Source: Arcuatula senhousia
Taxonomy: Eukaryota > Mollusca > Bivalvia > Mytilida > Mytilidae
Reading direction: 5' to 3'
Length of the DNA: 64,000 nucleotides
NCBI GenBank assembly: GCA_963971305.1
Contig: OZ020307.1
Span: 65,221,702 to 65,285,701, forward strand
The notes below the pieces were generated by a model. That model saw only the letters and a list, made by a program, of their open reading frames with translations, was not told the DNA's origin and ran no database searches. This document shows, one piece after another, positions 10,443 to 39,300 of the stretch; the stretch's first letter is position 1; every line of letters begins with the position of its first letter. A program made the translations under genes and the position numbers.

Positions 10443-11096
10443 ATGGCAGGTTGGATTTCAGCCTGGGAAAACAAATCCACTCCTTGGCATTACGACGTAA
10501 TTCATCCTAAATTGGAGCCACATGTAGACAAACTAGTGGACAGTAAAGGGAGAAAAATATTTCTTCCCTTGTGTGGAAAAGCTTTAGAACTGTTGTATTT
10601 TTCTAACCAAGGCCATGATGTTGTTGGTTTGGAATTTTCTGATGTGGCCGTCAAACAGTTCTTTGATGAGAACAAGTTGGCATACACCACTCAAGAAATA
10701 CCGGAGATAAGTGGAACACTGTATGAAAATGTTGAATCGAGGATCAAGTTATACTGTTGTGATTTCTTCAAGTTTAATGCAAGCCTAGAAAAAGATTTCG
10801 ATGCTGTATGGGACCGTGGTAGTCTAGAGGCAGTGGATCCCGGGGACAGAGAAAAATATGCTGCCATCCTGAAATCTATAGCCAAACCTGGTGCTAATGT
10901 TATAGTGGAAACAGCTGATAGACCTCAAGGTGGACCTCCTTTTAATATACCCATGAAGGAGGTTGCTGAGCTTTTCGGTTTGAGCGAGGAACCAAAACAA
11001 ATAGACTATATACCGCCAGAATTATTACCAGCAATTGACTTTTTTGAAAGAGTTGGTGTAAAGGGCTTTTATTTGCATCACTTCAAAATGAACTGA
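10443..11096 (+). CDS. Thiopurine S-methyltransferase family protein, copy 3
   Basis: A 217-residue TPMT-family methyltransferase, nearly the same as copy 2. It begins six bases after the acceptor TTACAG (10431-10436) and keeps all family motifs, so it should be functional. ATTAAA at 11116 is a candidate poly(A) signal. Its flanks give the uninterrupted reference for both insertions: CATGGTG at 10328 for the MITE-like element and GTCCCT at 11501 for the 1-kb insertion. The substrate of invertebrate TPMT-like enzymes is not known from the sequence. Confidence 0.9.
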   Translation: MAGWISAWENKSTPWHYDVIHPKLEPHVDKLVDSKGRKIFLPLCGKALELLYFSNQGHDVVGLEFSDVAVKQFFDENKLAYTTQEIPEISGTLYENVESRIKLYCCDFFKFNASLEKDFDAVWDRGSLEAVDPGDREKYAAILKSIAKPGANVIVETADRPQGGPPFNIPMKEVAELFGLSEEPKQIDYIPPELLPAIDFFERVGVKGFYLHHFKMN

Positions 11097-11419
11097 AATT
11101 CATAAATGTATTATAATTAAACAAATCTCAAAAAAATATTCTATCGATATAGTTTTTCAATTAAAATACTTTCACATGGATTAATCAGATAACTTTTTGT
11201 AATTCTTTTTATACCATGAAAATACAGGTTTGTATATGCATATAGTAAAGTGTAATCAGGATAATAAACAGTAGTAAATATTTGCTAGTTTTGGTTCTTA
11301 AACCATGTTTTTAGTATCCAGTTCTCCTGTGTGTCCATGTAATCTATTTATCATCAAGGGTTGGATTTCATGTAAGAGGGTTGCCATTTTTAATGGTGCA
11401 CATTTTAAAAAATCGGCAT

Positions 11420-14400
11420 AGCAGATTAATCAATGTGCACCATGAAAAATTTAGTTTATGGTTCAATAAACCAAACAATTATTGCAGTAAATTCTTAAAT
11501 GTCCCTGAACTGATAGTTTTGGGTATAAAAGGAAGCATTTTTTAAAAATCTTAACTTCTCAACTGTAGAGAAAGCAAGATGTCATATGATATCAAATTGC
11601 CAATAAATTGTGTAAATGTTGGTCATGGAATAAAAACATAATTAATACATAGCTTCATTAATTCAAACATAAATGTACTAGTACCATAATTAGAAATATT
11701 TTCAAACATTAAGAAATTACAATACCATACTTTAACAAGTAAATCTGTGAGCTAATGCTCACTAGTGATACCCCCACTCCCCAAACTAAGCCATCCATAC
11801 AAGTTTAAATACTTGGTAAACAGGAAGTGGTTGACCTATGAACATAAAATCGCTATACACCATATGGGACTATAGGATAAAGCTGTATACAAAATATCAG
11901 ACCTCTATCGCATGTAGTTGCTTGGTAATGTGTGACGGAAATTTAACATTTATGTCCATTATGTGTAAAAACCTAAGTACAGGGTTGCCACTATTTTGTT
12001 GGTGCAGAATTCAAGGGTTTTTCCAGGACTTTTCAAGGATATTTAAGTCATTTTCAAGGATGAAAATAGTCCACAAAAGGAGTAGGGGCACTAAGGCCAA
12101 TATTTGGCCCCAAATTTGAGTTACTCAGAAACAATTGTCTTTGGTGTAGATTTAAACAGAAGTAAATGAACTTAAAGAAACATGACAAATTTTGACCTTT
12201 TCAATGTCATTGTGATGTCATGGTGACGTCAAAGTTGATCAAAATTTGCTAAAACACTTGAAAATGTGATTTTCTGGCCTTTTTGACACATATTTAGTTC
12301 CGGTAGAAAGTGAGCACACCCATGTTCAAACAAAATATTTTTACTGAGCATGAGTCTGATTATTATGCATCTTTTCTGAAAATATCTTTTTTGAACATGG
12401 GTGTGGACCCTTTTAATTCAAGCAAATACTACCTCTAAATGTGTTCAAATACATAAAAAAACGATCAGTTTTGTTATTATACAAGGGTAAAACAGTATAT
12501 CCCCCTCTTCTTCGAAGTGGGGATATAATTACATTTTTAAACATAAAACCGCTAATTTGCAATCCAGTAGAGGACAAACCTGAATATAGTTCTTATTTTG
12601 AGACAATATAGTTCCATTAAAGTATTGACACAGCTAAATCTATTGCATGCAAATCATTTAATGAGCTTTTATTAGAAAGAAAAACATCTTAGAAACAATT
12701 TCAGCCCATATTTGTTCATATATATATGTTAAGTGTCAATTTTTATGATTACTTTTACTTGGGGTCTCATTCTTGCCAAAAACTTGACAAGAAGATACCA
12801 GACATTCGGGATAACTTAAACCTGGAACCAGTTTTTCCCGTTATTCAATGTAGGATGTGCTAGTTTTTGAACTTGAGTAAGCTATATTATTTTGGATAGA
12901 AATAAGACTATTGAAACTTTATTTGAACTTAGCACAAAAAATCTACAGCATTTTAAAATTGTTCAATTTAACATAGAAAGCAATGGGACTTGGAATTAGT
13001 GGTTTTATACCTTTGGTAAAACAAGGGAGACCATTCATTATTTGTATATTTAAGATAAAATAAATTGCAAGAGTATAATTCATTTTATTGCATTTACAAC
13101 AAATATATACAAAGTTTACAAAATGTTACACTTTATAATATAACAGAATATTCTCATATCTGTTCAATTTCAACAATATTTAGTTTAGAAATTCCACAGG
13201 TTTTTAATGGGTTTCGAGATATTTGTACAAAACAGTGCTTGAGGATATTAATCATTTGACGTGATAAATTATTTACATATCTTAATTTATAGAACACAAC
13301 CTTGTAGAATAGATATCATTAGTTTTAACAAATGAGTTCCCCAAACCAGACATGAAGGCAGAAAATTATAAGGTAACAATTAGAAAAGATGCTCTGAACA
13401 GACAGAACTATGTAAAAGTGAATATTTCCATGTGGTTTAAGTTTGAACTTCACATTTTCTGTTTTGAAATATGTTTCTGAGGTTAAATTGTAATGAAATA
13501 CATTGTATCCCCCCTTTAATGGCATTTTACTTAAAAATTGCATGTTTCAATTTCTGTGAATAAATTGATGTGAAATTTGGAAAACTTTCCCTTCTTCATT
13601 TAATTGAACTGCAAATAAGCTCACTGACAATACTCTAACATGAATTAGACTCAAATAAATCTAAGGTTCCCCTTTCATATTTAGAAAAACAACTTTAATA
13701 ATTGTCTTCCAAAAATGATATCCAAGAGCAATGAAGTTTCCAAGGAAATCATCCGAAATGCCAAAATTGCACTTGCAAAATATGGGAGCAGGAAGAAAGA
13801 TAGGAAGATTCCTAAATACCACCTAAACTTGTTTGCAGTAGACACAATAACATTTTTTTGTCAATTAATTAAAAGAAAGTAGGGTGGCAATTATTTTATA
13901 ACAGATTCATATGACAGACAGTCAGACCCTGGAAATTTTACATTAGGTGAGCTTTTGGGGTAGTAATGTTGTTCTTTTTCCAAGCAAATATCCATATACT
14001 GTAAGTGTAGAAATATTGCCATTTTTCATGAATGTGTGATTGGGAGGGGGAAGGTATTTCTTATCATTTGTGTTCTTTACTAAAGGAATAGACTATTCTC
14101 GTGGGGATTCTGATATTGTGAATTAAAGAAAAAATACCCCCACAAAAAATAACACCTTTACAGCAAATTATAACAGCTTAATAATTTATGTAACAGACTA
14201 ATTAAAAATCTTTGTATGTATTGAAAAGTATTTTCATAAATGCTAAAAATGGTACAACTTCATGATCTTAAAAAAATGCTCTAAATAAGAAATGCACAAA
14301 TATTAAAATAATTTGAAAGATAAAAGAATGGCTAAATAAATAGCATATATTGTTCTATGATAAAAATTATATTCTATAGCATAAAATAAATATATACACG

Positions 14401-14944
14401 AGTCTAAGGAGGAGAGAATCACAAGATAACAGCACTTCATATCCAACCAGACGGAAATATCACAGAATATCTACAACAGAAAATAATGATTATCTGTAGG
14501 TTTATGAGTGGCTAAAACTATTGTCATTTCTTGTGTATCATATCAAAATGAGTCTAAAGTATGCTTGTTAAACATTACTCTGAGTTCACAAGTACATTTA
14601 TGAAGCTTTATCTTTTTCTCAATGGATATGTATCAAACTTTTAACAAATTTCTAACTGACAAATTTTAAATGTGTCCAACACCTTTTTCAGCTGTAAAAG
14701 ACTCATCAGTGATGTTTGTATGAGGAACAAAGTGTCCATGGTACATGAAAGCCCCTGCTAGACCCCAAACAGGAAGTAGAAGTCTTACCAAGTCTTATAT
14801 CATTATCATGTATGATTTCTGAGAAAAAACTTGATAGAGATTTGTATGGATGTAGGGCCATGAGTAAAACTTAATGTCCTGACATGTTATTTGGGGGGGG
14901 GGGGGGGGGATAAAAATTGAAAGTATGAAACAGGATACCAGATA
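11420..14944. other. Intergenic stretch without a supported gene
   Basis: No coding region recognised. It contains a 16-bp perfect inverted repeat, CACACCCATGTTCAAA (12315-12330) and TTTGAACATGGGTGTG (12390-12405), and a run of 17 G at 14893-14909 just before the repeat element at 14945. The MELK 3'UTR ends somewhere between this region and 16118. Confidence 0.5.
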
Positions 14945-15877
14945 AACAGGAGTTGACACTAAAGTATGTCTCGCCTGTCTGCAACATCACATAACTCATT
15001 GAAGGTCTAGCTGGGCCTTCAGAAAAGTTTAAGTCAAGGTCAAGTGACAGATGACAGAATTTCATTTAACCATCACAAAAATGTCTGAAGTGTGTTCTAG
15101 ATAGTCATTGAGAAACAATGAAAAAAGACCAACATTCACTAAGTCATTCAACCATGAGAATGGGGTCAAGGTCACATTACCTGGTGACGTCAGTTGTGTA
15201 TACCATAATCCCCAAATATCAGATGCCCAGCTATAATATATATACTTTTCACTTAACTCATTTTCCATCCAAAAATCATCTACATTCACAAAGTCATTGA
15301 ACTATGAAAATGGGGTCAGGGCCACACAAAATGGTATCAGTTGTGAAGACTGTAACCCCAAATGTCTGTATACCAAATATCAGATGCCTAGCTATTATAC
15401 TTTTATACTTTTAACTTAATTTTCCAAAAAAGTTTTAATTGTCCAAAAATCATCTAAGTCCACAGAGTCACTGAACCATGAAAATGGGGTCAGGGTCAAA
15501 TGGCATGGCACCAGTTGCATAGACGATAACCAAAAGCGTCTGTATACCAGATATCAGATGCCTAGCTATCATACTTTTCACTTAATTCATTTTCCACAAA
15601 AGTCTTACAAAGGGGTTTTTGGCCCGAAAAAAAAAACCATCCAAGTTCACAGAGCTGCTGAACCATGATCTTTGGGTCAGGGTCAAACGGCATGGTGCCA
15701 GTTGCGTAGACCATAACCCCAACTGTCTGTATACCAAATATCAGATGCCTAGCTATTATACTTTTCTTGTAATTCATTTTCCACAAAAGTCTTACAAAAA
15801 AAGTTTACGCTGTTGCCGCCGCCGCCGGAAAGTAATACCTATGTCTCGCCTTCAGCGACTAAAGTCGCAGGCGAGAC
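14945..15877 (+). mobile_element. Pearl/Helentron-like element, GTCTCGCC family (copy a)
   Basis: The left end holds a GTCTCGCCTG motif (14968). A tandem array of ~120-170 bp units follows (for example CAGATGCC(T/C)AGCTAT at 15218, 15383, 15555, 15743), then a GCCGCC microsatellite. The right end is a hairpin, GTCTCGCC (15843) to GGCGAGAC (15877), whose arm repeats the left-end motif. No protein is encoded. Related copies: 26865-27772, 34190-35114, 36728-37838, 45450-48509 and 54617-55390. Known family: bivalve pearl-like, non-autonomous Helitron/Helentron elements; assignment is by architecture. Confidence 0.75.
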
Positions 15878-16117
15878 AAAAACTAAATCTAGCCTATTTG
15901 CCTGTGAATAGAATATTAAGATTAAACAAATGAAGATTAAATGTCTTGTGTACTAGTATGTCAAACATATAAGTTGGTGTTGGAGCTGGTAACCTTCAAG
16001 TGATACCTTTATATATGCAGAGCAAATTGTTGTAAAACAAAATGACATCAGAGTTCAATGCAACAAATTTTAGACTGTGTCTGGCTTGAGTTTTAAAATA
16101 TCTTCTATACTTACTAT

Positions 16118-31578
<15,461 letters not shown>

Positions 31579-31739
31579 CTTTATCTTAGATGTTCACTTT
31601 ATCACATCTAACTTGCCATCTAAAAAAAAGAATGTACATGTAACATGTTAAACAATTAAAGAACTATAAATTATTTATATGCTGATTTGTACATATGGTA
31701 TACTGGATGAACTACATGTGGCTTGCAAGATTCTTAAAA

Positions 31740-32000
31740 TGAAATGACATTATGACAACACTGACAAAGACAACAAGAACAGATTCTAGGTCCCCCACCT
31801 GTTGAGTGGGAAAAAAATTTAAGTCAGCTTCTAAAACAGGAAATAGATGAGAGACAGATCTGGAAACCAATCCCGCCATAAGGGACCCCTACATGAAGCT
31901 GCATACCAAATAATGAAAGCCTATGATTAATAGGTTACGAAAAAAGTGTGATGGATGGACGGACACCATCATTTACGTGTCCCAGCTCTGTGTTGCAGCG
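31740..32000 (+). repeat. Decayed repeat-element remnant upstream of MELK
   Basis: ACACTGACAAAGACAA at ~31760 resembles the left end of the element at 26187. GGATGGACGGACACC followed by ACGTGTCCCAGCTC at ~31953-31990 resembles a microsatellite plus 3' end. It is short and degenerate, and lies in or before the MELK 5'UTR. Confidence 0.4.
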
Positions 32001-32763
32001 AGGAAATAATAAACCTGTTCTACCTAATTTAACTCAAATATAACATATTGTTACAGATTGATCACATTGAGATGTTAGCTCCGGTGATGAATTTTTAATT
32101 GGGAACAAGATTAGTTACAGTGCATGCAGATACCACAAATTTACAAAAGTATAATAAGTTTGAAATCTACACCGAATAGTCAATGTTTTGCAAAGGGTGG
32201 GCACCAACAAGCATTAAAGAAATGTGCATTATAATAGACGATCTTCCAAAAGTGCCATTCCAGAACGTTCCGGTTGTTAGAATAAGGGTCACGAGAGGTC
32301 AATGGGGCTAAAATGGCGGCTTTTTTAGAAGAGAGCACAGGGACTGTATTCTTCTATCAATCTATTAAATGTGTTTTCAAATGGAAAACAATCAAACATG
32401 GAATGAATTAATTTGTTTCACTCGGAGGGTCCTTTCAAACCAATTCATTTACACTTAAATAATGAAATCTAAAAATTCCCTTTTACGTGCAATTGACGTT
32501 GGCAACCAGTTATCCAGTAATTCGAGGTAAGATTTCAACAATTACAAAAAAAAAATCGAAATTGAAAGATCGTCTACAGGTTCAAGGGCTATAACTTTTT
32601 TGTGAAGCCTTTTTTGATATATGGGGGGATGGACAGGGAGGTACTCTTCCCCCGTTCCCCGCCCCTTCCACCCTTCTACACCTGCTCCCCTTCTCCTCAA
32701 CCCCCATACCCCTGTCCGCCCCCTCATTTACTGACAAGTCTGTCTGTACAGTAGCTGAACAGT

Positions 32764-32871
32764 AGCTGCGGTTTGTAGCTCTATTCGGTCCTTATTGAAT
32801 TTTTTGATTTGGCGGTCCGCCAAATCAGAAAATTTCAAAAAAGGACCATAAAGAGGTACGGAACCGCAGCT
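32764..32871. repeat. 108-bp hairpin between the divergent MELK and RS-protein genes
   Basis: AGCTGCGGTT (32764-32773) pairs with AACCGCAGCT (32862-32871), GGTCCTTATTGA with the GGACC side, and the centre TGATTTGGCG (32805-32814) / CGCCAAATCA (32818-32827) is perfect with a 3-base loop. It lies in the 1.8-kb head-to-head interval, so it could affect the shared promoter region or simply be a fold-back insertion. Confidence 0.7.
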
Positions 32872-33390
32872 AGCTGAACAGCTGAGTCTGAGGTTGGATA
32901 AACAATCACAATATATTTCAGAACTATGTAGTTTATCAGCTTTTGTGTAAGAGAGATATTATAATTCAATTTACACTGGTATATATATTCAATGTAATGG
33001 ATTGTTTTGGTGTGTCTTTTCGTTTTTGGTTTACATCTTCTTTCAAAACTCGCACCTTTTCTTCTGTAACCAATGAAATGATAGGTAAGTAATTTTGGAC
33101 AGAACAAATTTGCAACACAGAGCAAAGTCGGATTCAACAAGAAAATCAATCCCGGATTATATTTTCATCTTAAAAATGCAACAAAACAGACGGGTTTTCT
33201 CATTGCACGTTCAACTAAACAATTCTTTCATGGTAGTCTATTTAAAAAATAACATTTGATTAGCATGAATTGTTTTCATTTTAAAAATAATATGCAGTCT
33301 ATTCATTCTTATCCTTAGTAGCAATTTGCCCTGTCCCTTCACTACTTTCGGAGTCTTTTGGGGGTTTAGTGTGAACCAAAAAGATCCGAA

Positions 33391-36300
33391 ATGGCCGACG
33401 ACGAGGTACAAGATTTTATAAAGTTAACAACTTTTGTATAAAATTGTCGCTTTATAGAAAAGTGTTCAGTTAAATAAAGGTTTATTCCATCATAGAATGA
33501 TCACTTCCCAATATGCTATAAACTGAAGCAATCATAATAATCCCCATACCAGCAAACTGAGTCAATCCATATGCATAGATATATATTTACCACAGTCGCT
33601 TAAATTTTAGTGTCAAATAGCAAGAAAAGAGAGTCAAATATTACTATATCCATATGTAAAACATCATGTATATCTTATTCATATGTGTTATACCCATTTT
33701 CATTGTAAATACTGTAATTAACAAATAAATATTTCATATTTCTTGCCTAACCTCAGTGCCTCTTGACATGCTTAACCTTACCTTCTTCAAAATCAGGATT
33801 CAAAAGATCTCCTCTAGCCAATAACCTCTCAGGTGTTCTTCTATGCTCTTGTTCTGCAGCATGAATGCATCAGACAGATTTACTGTACAGGTGTCAACCA
33901 ATGAGCACAGGGGCTTGAATTCTGGTCATTTATATTGACTTAGAAAAAAAAGACCCACTACTCTATAAAACCCACAAGGGAGGTAAGCTGCCATCTTGGC
34001 AAGACTTCACCAACCCACTTCAAAATCAATTTATTCTTGTCTTTTCTTTACTTCTGGTAAATTTGATGTTTTTATACAACTGACAAATGATTTTCCTTTC
34101 CATCCGTACCCTGCATGACTACAAAATGTAACTTATAAGCTTATATTCTCCTATGTTTAATGAAATATTCATGACATTTTATGTTTTTTGTCTCGCCTGC
34201 GACGAATGTCGCAAAAGGCGAGACTTAGGTATGGTGATTCCGGCGGCGGTGACGGCGGCGGCGGCGTCCACAATTGGTTAAAGTTTTTGCTTAAGTCTGT
34301 TTTGTGTGAACTAGTTATGTTACACCATTGATATTTGGTATGCAGTTGCATCAGCATCAGTACAGATCAGTTTTAAAAGGATTTCACCTGTATGCTCCTG
34401 CAGTCACCGTCTACTGACTTTGAAATTTTACACTGATTTGGCCGAGGTTAACCTTTTTTCTTAAGTCTGTTTAACATGAAGCAGTTATGTTACACCATTG
34501 ATATTTGGTATGCAGTTGCATCAGCATCAGTACAGATCAGTTTTAAAAGGATTTCACCTGTATGCTCCTGCAGTCACGGTCTACTGACTGAAATTTTACA
34601 CTGATTTGGCCGAGGTTAACCTTTTTTCTTAAGTCTGTTTAACATAAACAGTTATGTTACATCATTGATATTGGGTATGCAGTTGCATCAGCATCAGTAC
34701 AGATCAGTTTTAAAAGGATTTTACCTGTATGCTCCTGTAGTCACGGTCTACTGACTTTGAAATTTTACACTGATTTGGCCGAGGTTTACCTTTTTTCTTA
34801 AGTCTGTTTAACATGAAGCAGTTATGGTTCTCCATTGATATTGGGTATGCACTTGCATTAGCATCAGTACAGATCAATTTCAAAAGTATTTTATCTGTAT
34901 GATCCTGCAGTCACAGTCTACTGACTTTGAGATTTTACACTTTTTAACTTTTAACTTATGTCATGAGTGTTTTATGTAAAGCAGTTATGGTTTACCATTT
35001 ATATTTGGTATGCAGCTGTTTAAGCATCAGTTAAGATCAGTTTAAGGAGGATTTTTACTTCATTTTATACTGTGTCCAGTTGCGACAGGCGAGACATGTC
35101 TCTGTGTTAACAGTTTATTTTTATCAAAACTCCCCTGTGGGTTGTATAATAAAACATTGAACAAAATCATCACCTACAATGTTTACAATTACTGGATTGA
35201 GCAAAGGATTCACATTATGAATGCAACAATCATGCAATAATAATAGACTATTATTACATTTCTTTTTCATTGCAGGATGAATTGGCTGCACTACGTATGC
35301 TGGCCCTGGCTTCCATGAAAAATGTAAGTCTATTTACAAATAAGTGACAGGTGTGCTATAGCAGGCAGGAACTGCTTATCTTCCGGAGCACCTGAGTTCA
35401 CTCTTATTACGACTCGAGCTTGGTTGATTTTGTGTTTCTTGATGCTGTTCTTGTTCGTGTTTACAGGTTTTGTTGTTGCCCTTTCTGACTTTTGACACTC
35501 AAATGCCTCATTGGTGCCTCTTATTTTCTTGAAAAAGAAAGGATGCAAAATAAGTACATTTGTAAATATTAAAAGAAAACAAGGCAATGGAACAGTGCTA
35601 TTGCTGTTCTTTATCCCAGGGTAGCAGCCTTCATTCGGGCAAAAATGCTTGCACCTTAGCTTGTTTCATTTATTGTGAATTCTGACATACACATACTATT
35701 AAGAAAGTCTGTCATTTTGATAAAGACAGATCTATAACGATGAGATGTGGAATAAGTGTAACTATCTACATGTGCATGACAGAACTTTCATAAAACAAAA
35801 GGAATTTTAAAATCTGATATACAAATTAGAATAAAATGTTTTTGGTTTGTGGATCTTTCTGACTTGCAATAGAGGCACCTTTAGTTTTGTAGTCAGAAAC
35901 TTTTAAAGTCTTTTTAATACTGATTCTTTTTCAATTTTATTTACATAATATATTTACACTTCACTATATAATTTATTTTTAACAGAAAAAGAAGCCGGAC
36001 AGTAATGTTAAACAATCAGCTACTATTCAACCTTCACAACCTAGTTCTAGTAATATCACACAGGTAAGTACTATTCCATTAAAAATACTTACAAATCAGG
36101 GGCGCTTTCCATTATGCGGTTTACACCAGTTGAACCTTAGATTCATGTTCCATTACCTGGTTCTGCACAAGCAGTTTGCATCAAAAGACGAACCAGACGA
36201 ACTGGTGACATCACAAAATAAACCGGTATGAACCGCATAATGGAAAGCAACCCAGGTTAGGACGCATCACAATGGTCTGCCTGATAAACATTTATATGGT

Positions 36301-39300
36301 TGGGTTACAAGATCTGACAACCCCCATAATCAAATTTCAAAGTAAGATGTTTTGTACTAATGAAGAGTGGAATACATGTACTTGAAATGAATATAATGCA
36401 AATCCATAAAGCAATAATCACGTAATATGCTATAGTAAGCAGGTCCTTGCATGGCTTTAGATATTTTAAATGTGAATAATTCACAACCAATTACAGGGAT
36501 GTTATCAAACACATGAAACAATACCTTGACACAGAATGTTTACCATGAATAAGGCCCTAACAAGTTAAACCATTCCAAAATTTAGCTGCTGGAGCAATGT
36601 AATACTAAGGCAATTAACATTAATGATTTGGGGTCTAGCATAGAGGATGCCAAAGTCCTATAGTTTTCATTTTGTCTGTTGGTCTGTCCACTCCAACTGT
36701 CTGTTTGGATGTCTGTCCACAATTTTTGTCTCGCCTGCGAAGCAGAGCGGGACATAGGTGTTACTTTACCGGCGGCGGCGGCGGCGACGGCGACGGCGGC
36801 GGCGGCGGCGGCGGCGACGGCGGCGTTAACTTTTTGAAAAAGTTTTATGAGCACCTCCATATCTCAAGAACTATTGGTTCTGGGTTGATGAAACTTGGTA
36901 TGCATATGCCCCAGTAGTAGCTTAGCACAGTTGCATCCCCATCTTTTGACCTTGACCTTGATTTTCCGGTTGAGTGACTTTGACAATTTTCAATACATAT
37001 AATAGCAATGAAAAAGTTTTGCGAGCACCTCCATATCTCAAGAACTATAGGTCCTGGGTTGATGAAACTTGGTATGCATATGCCCCAGTAGTAGCTTAGC
37101 ACAGTTGCATCCCCATCTTTTGACCTTGACCTTGATTTTCCGGTTGAGTGACTTTGACAATTTTCAATACATATAATAGCAATGAAAAAGTTTTGCGAGC
37201 ACCTCCATATCTCAAGAACTATAGGTCCTAGGTTGATGAAACTTGGTATGCATATGCCTCAGTAGTAGCTTAGCACAGTTGCATCCCCATCTTTAGACCT
37301 TGACCTTGATTTTTCGGTTGAGTGACTTTGACAATTTTCAATACATATAATAGCAATGGAAAAGTTTTGCGAGCACCTCCATATCTCAAACACTATAGGT
37401 CCTAGGTTGATGAAACTTGGTATGCATATGCCTCAGTAGTAGCTTAGCACAGTTGCATCCCCATCTTTAGACCTTGACCTTGATTTTTCGGTTGAGTGAC
37501 TTTGACAATTTTCAATACATATAATAGCAATGGAAAAGTTTTGCGAGCACCTCCATATCTCAAACACTATAGGTCCTAGGTTGATGAAACTTGGTATGCA
37601 TATTCCCCAGTAGTAGCTTAGCACAGTTGCATCCCCATCTTTTGACCTTGACCTTGATTTTCCGGTTGAGTGACTTTGATTATTTTTATTGCATATATTT
37701 GCAATGTTTAAGTTCTATAAACATCTTTTGATCTCAGAAACTGAAAATCCATGTAAATTCAAAATATAGTGGAAGTAAGAAAGAATAATTGTTTCTGATG
37801 GTGCCGGCAGGCGAGACATACTTTAGTGTTAACTCTTGTTAGTGAAGGCTTTAACTCCAAAACTGTAAGGATACAGCAACCCAGTCCTTTTCACAAAAAA
37901 TCTTAAGAGTAAAATTTAGCGTAAGTGTTTAAGATAAATTTTACTCTTAAGATTTTTTTGTGAAAAGGACTGCAGGATCTGAAATCATATTAAAATTTTA
38001 TTAAAATTCTATTGAATATTTTTTTGGAAAAAAACTTAGATTTTCTTTGACTGGTCCTTTCCTGGTTTGTCAGTATCCAGTTTTCCTTAGTGGTCCATTT
38101 TTGAAGTTCGTTATGTTTTTGTACACATCAATAAAATTATAAGCATTTTCAATATTTTTCAGACCTGCATATTTTTTCAACAGCAAATATCTTCATCAAA
38201 AATATTGAAAGAATCTATAAATCTACAAATCCTCCCTCTAGCTCTAAATTTCTGTTTCCTGTAAACTAAATAAATCAATCGAATCTAATATCAGTCAAGT
38301 CTTCAATGAGAGCACTGCAATGAAAATTCCCATGCAATAAGAAGCAGGGGTACCAATTGGGTATCCGAATGTCAAAAGTCTGAAAGGGCAGAGACAAAAG
38401 CAGTAAACACCAACAAGAACTGGACAAAAACAGACAACATTTAAAACATGGAAACACATAATAACTGAATATATATATCAAATGACAACGCGAACTCAGT
38501 CGAAACAAGAGTGAACTCAGGTGCTAATGTTATATCAATATAACCCTTCTTGAAAAGTGCTATGTATAAAGTGACAGGGCACTATTTGTCTAAGCTTCCA
38601 TTCATTACACCTTAGAGTATTCTTCTTTTATCTGCAACTCTTCATAGACAATACTAAACAACACAAGGAACACACCATTTCTTTTCATTTCCTGTGACTA
38701 CAAAATTTGATAAGAAATATCTCTTAAAATAGTTGTCTCAATGACCTATGATTTCGTCATGTACTGATACATGTAGTATGTTTTTGGGTCCATAACATTA
38801 ATCTCTGCAAATTTTGAAAATTCAGATTTTTTTGTTTTTTGAATTTCTAAAAACACACGAAAAAAAGAGTTTTTTAGCCCAAAAATAAGAAATTCCTCAT
38901 ATCTGAGAAAATTTTATGCTTTTCTAAATGCTTATTTGATAAACTGGAGAAAGAGCTATATTTTCACAAAAACAGGATTTTAGAAATCTGCACTTTTGAA
39001 TTGACCAATCAACTTCTTCATTAAAAAGTTCATGTATGATGTTGTAAACATACCAGTGGAAATTTCAAGAATAATGTATCGGTTCATTTGAATATGGTTT
39101 GATTTAAAAGAATTTTATAAAATTTTCTAAATAATAAAAGAAATCAGATAGATTAAGAGTGGTGTGTTAATTGTGTTGCTGTCAGAGAATATTATTCAGA
39201 TTTTGACACACTCTTGTACCTCTTCTATTCGGAAATCTTGTCATATTTATGCATTAGACACGGTATTTATTTGAGCTACCACTTACAGTTATCTAAGTTT

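Noticed and set aside
14871..15065. Frame shared with 48391-48681 (NFSEGPARPSMS)
   Set aside because: Both are the same end region of the GTCTCGCC-family element in opposite orientation, so the similarity reflects the repeat, not a gene.
32300..32320. ATGGCGGC as a YY1-type start element for MELK
   Set aside because: Orientation is opposite to MELK transcription and a single short match is not enough.
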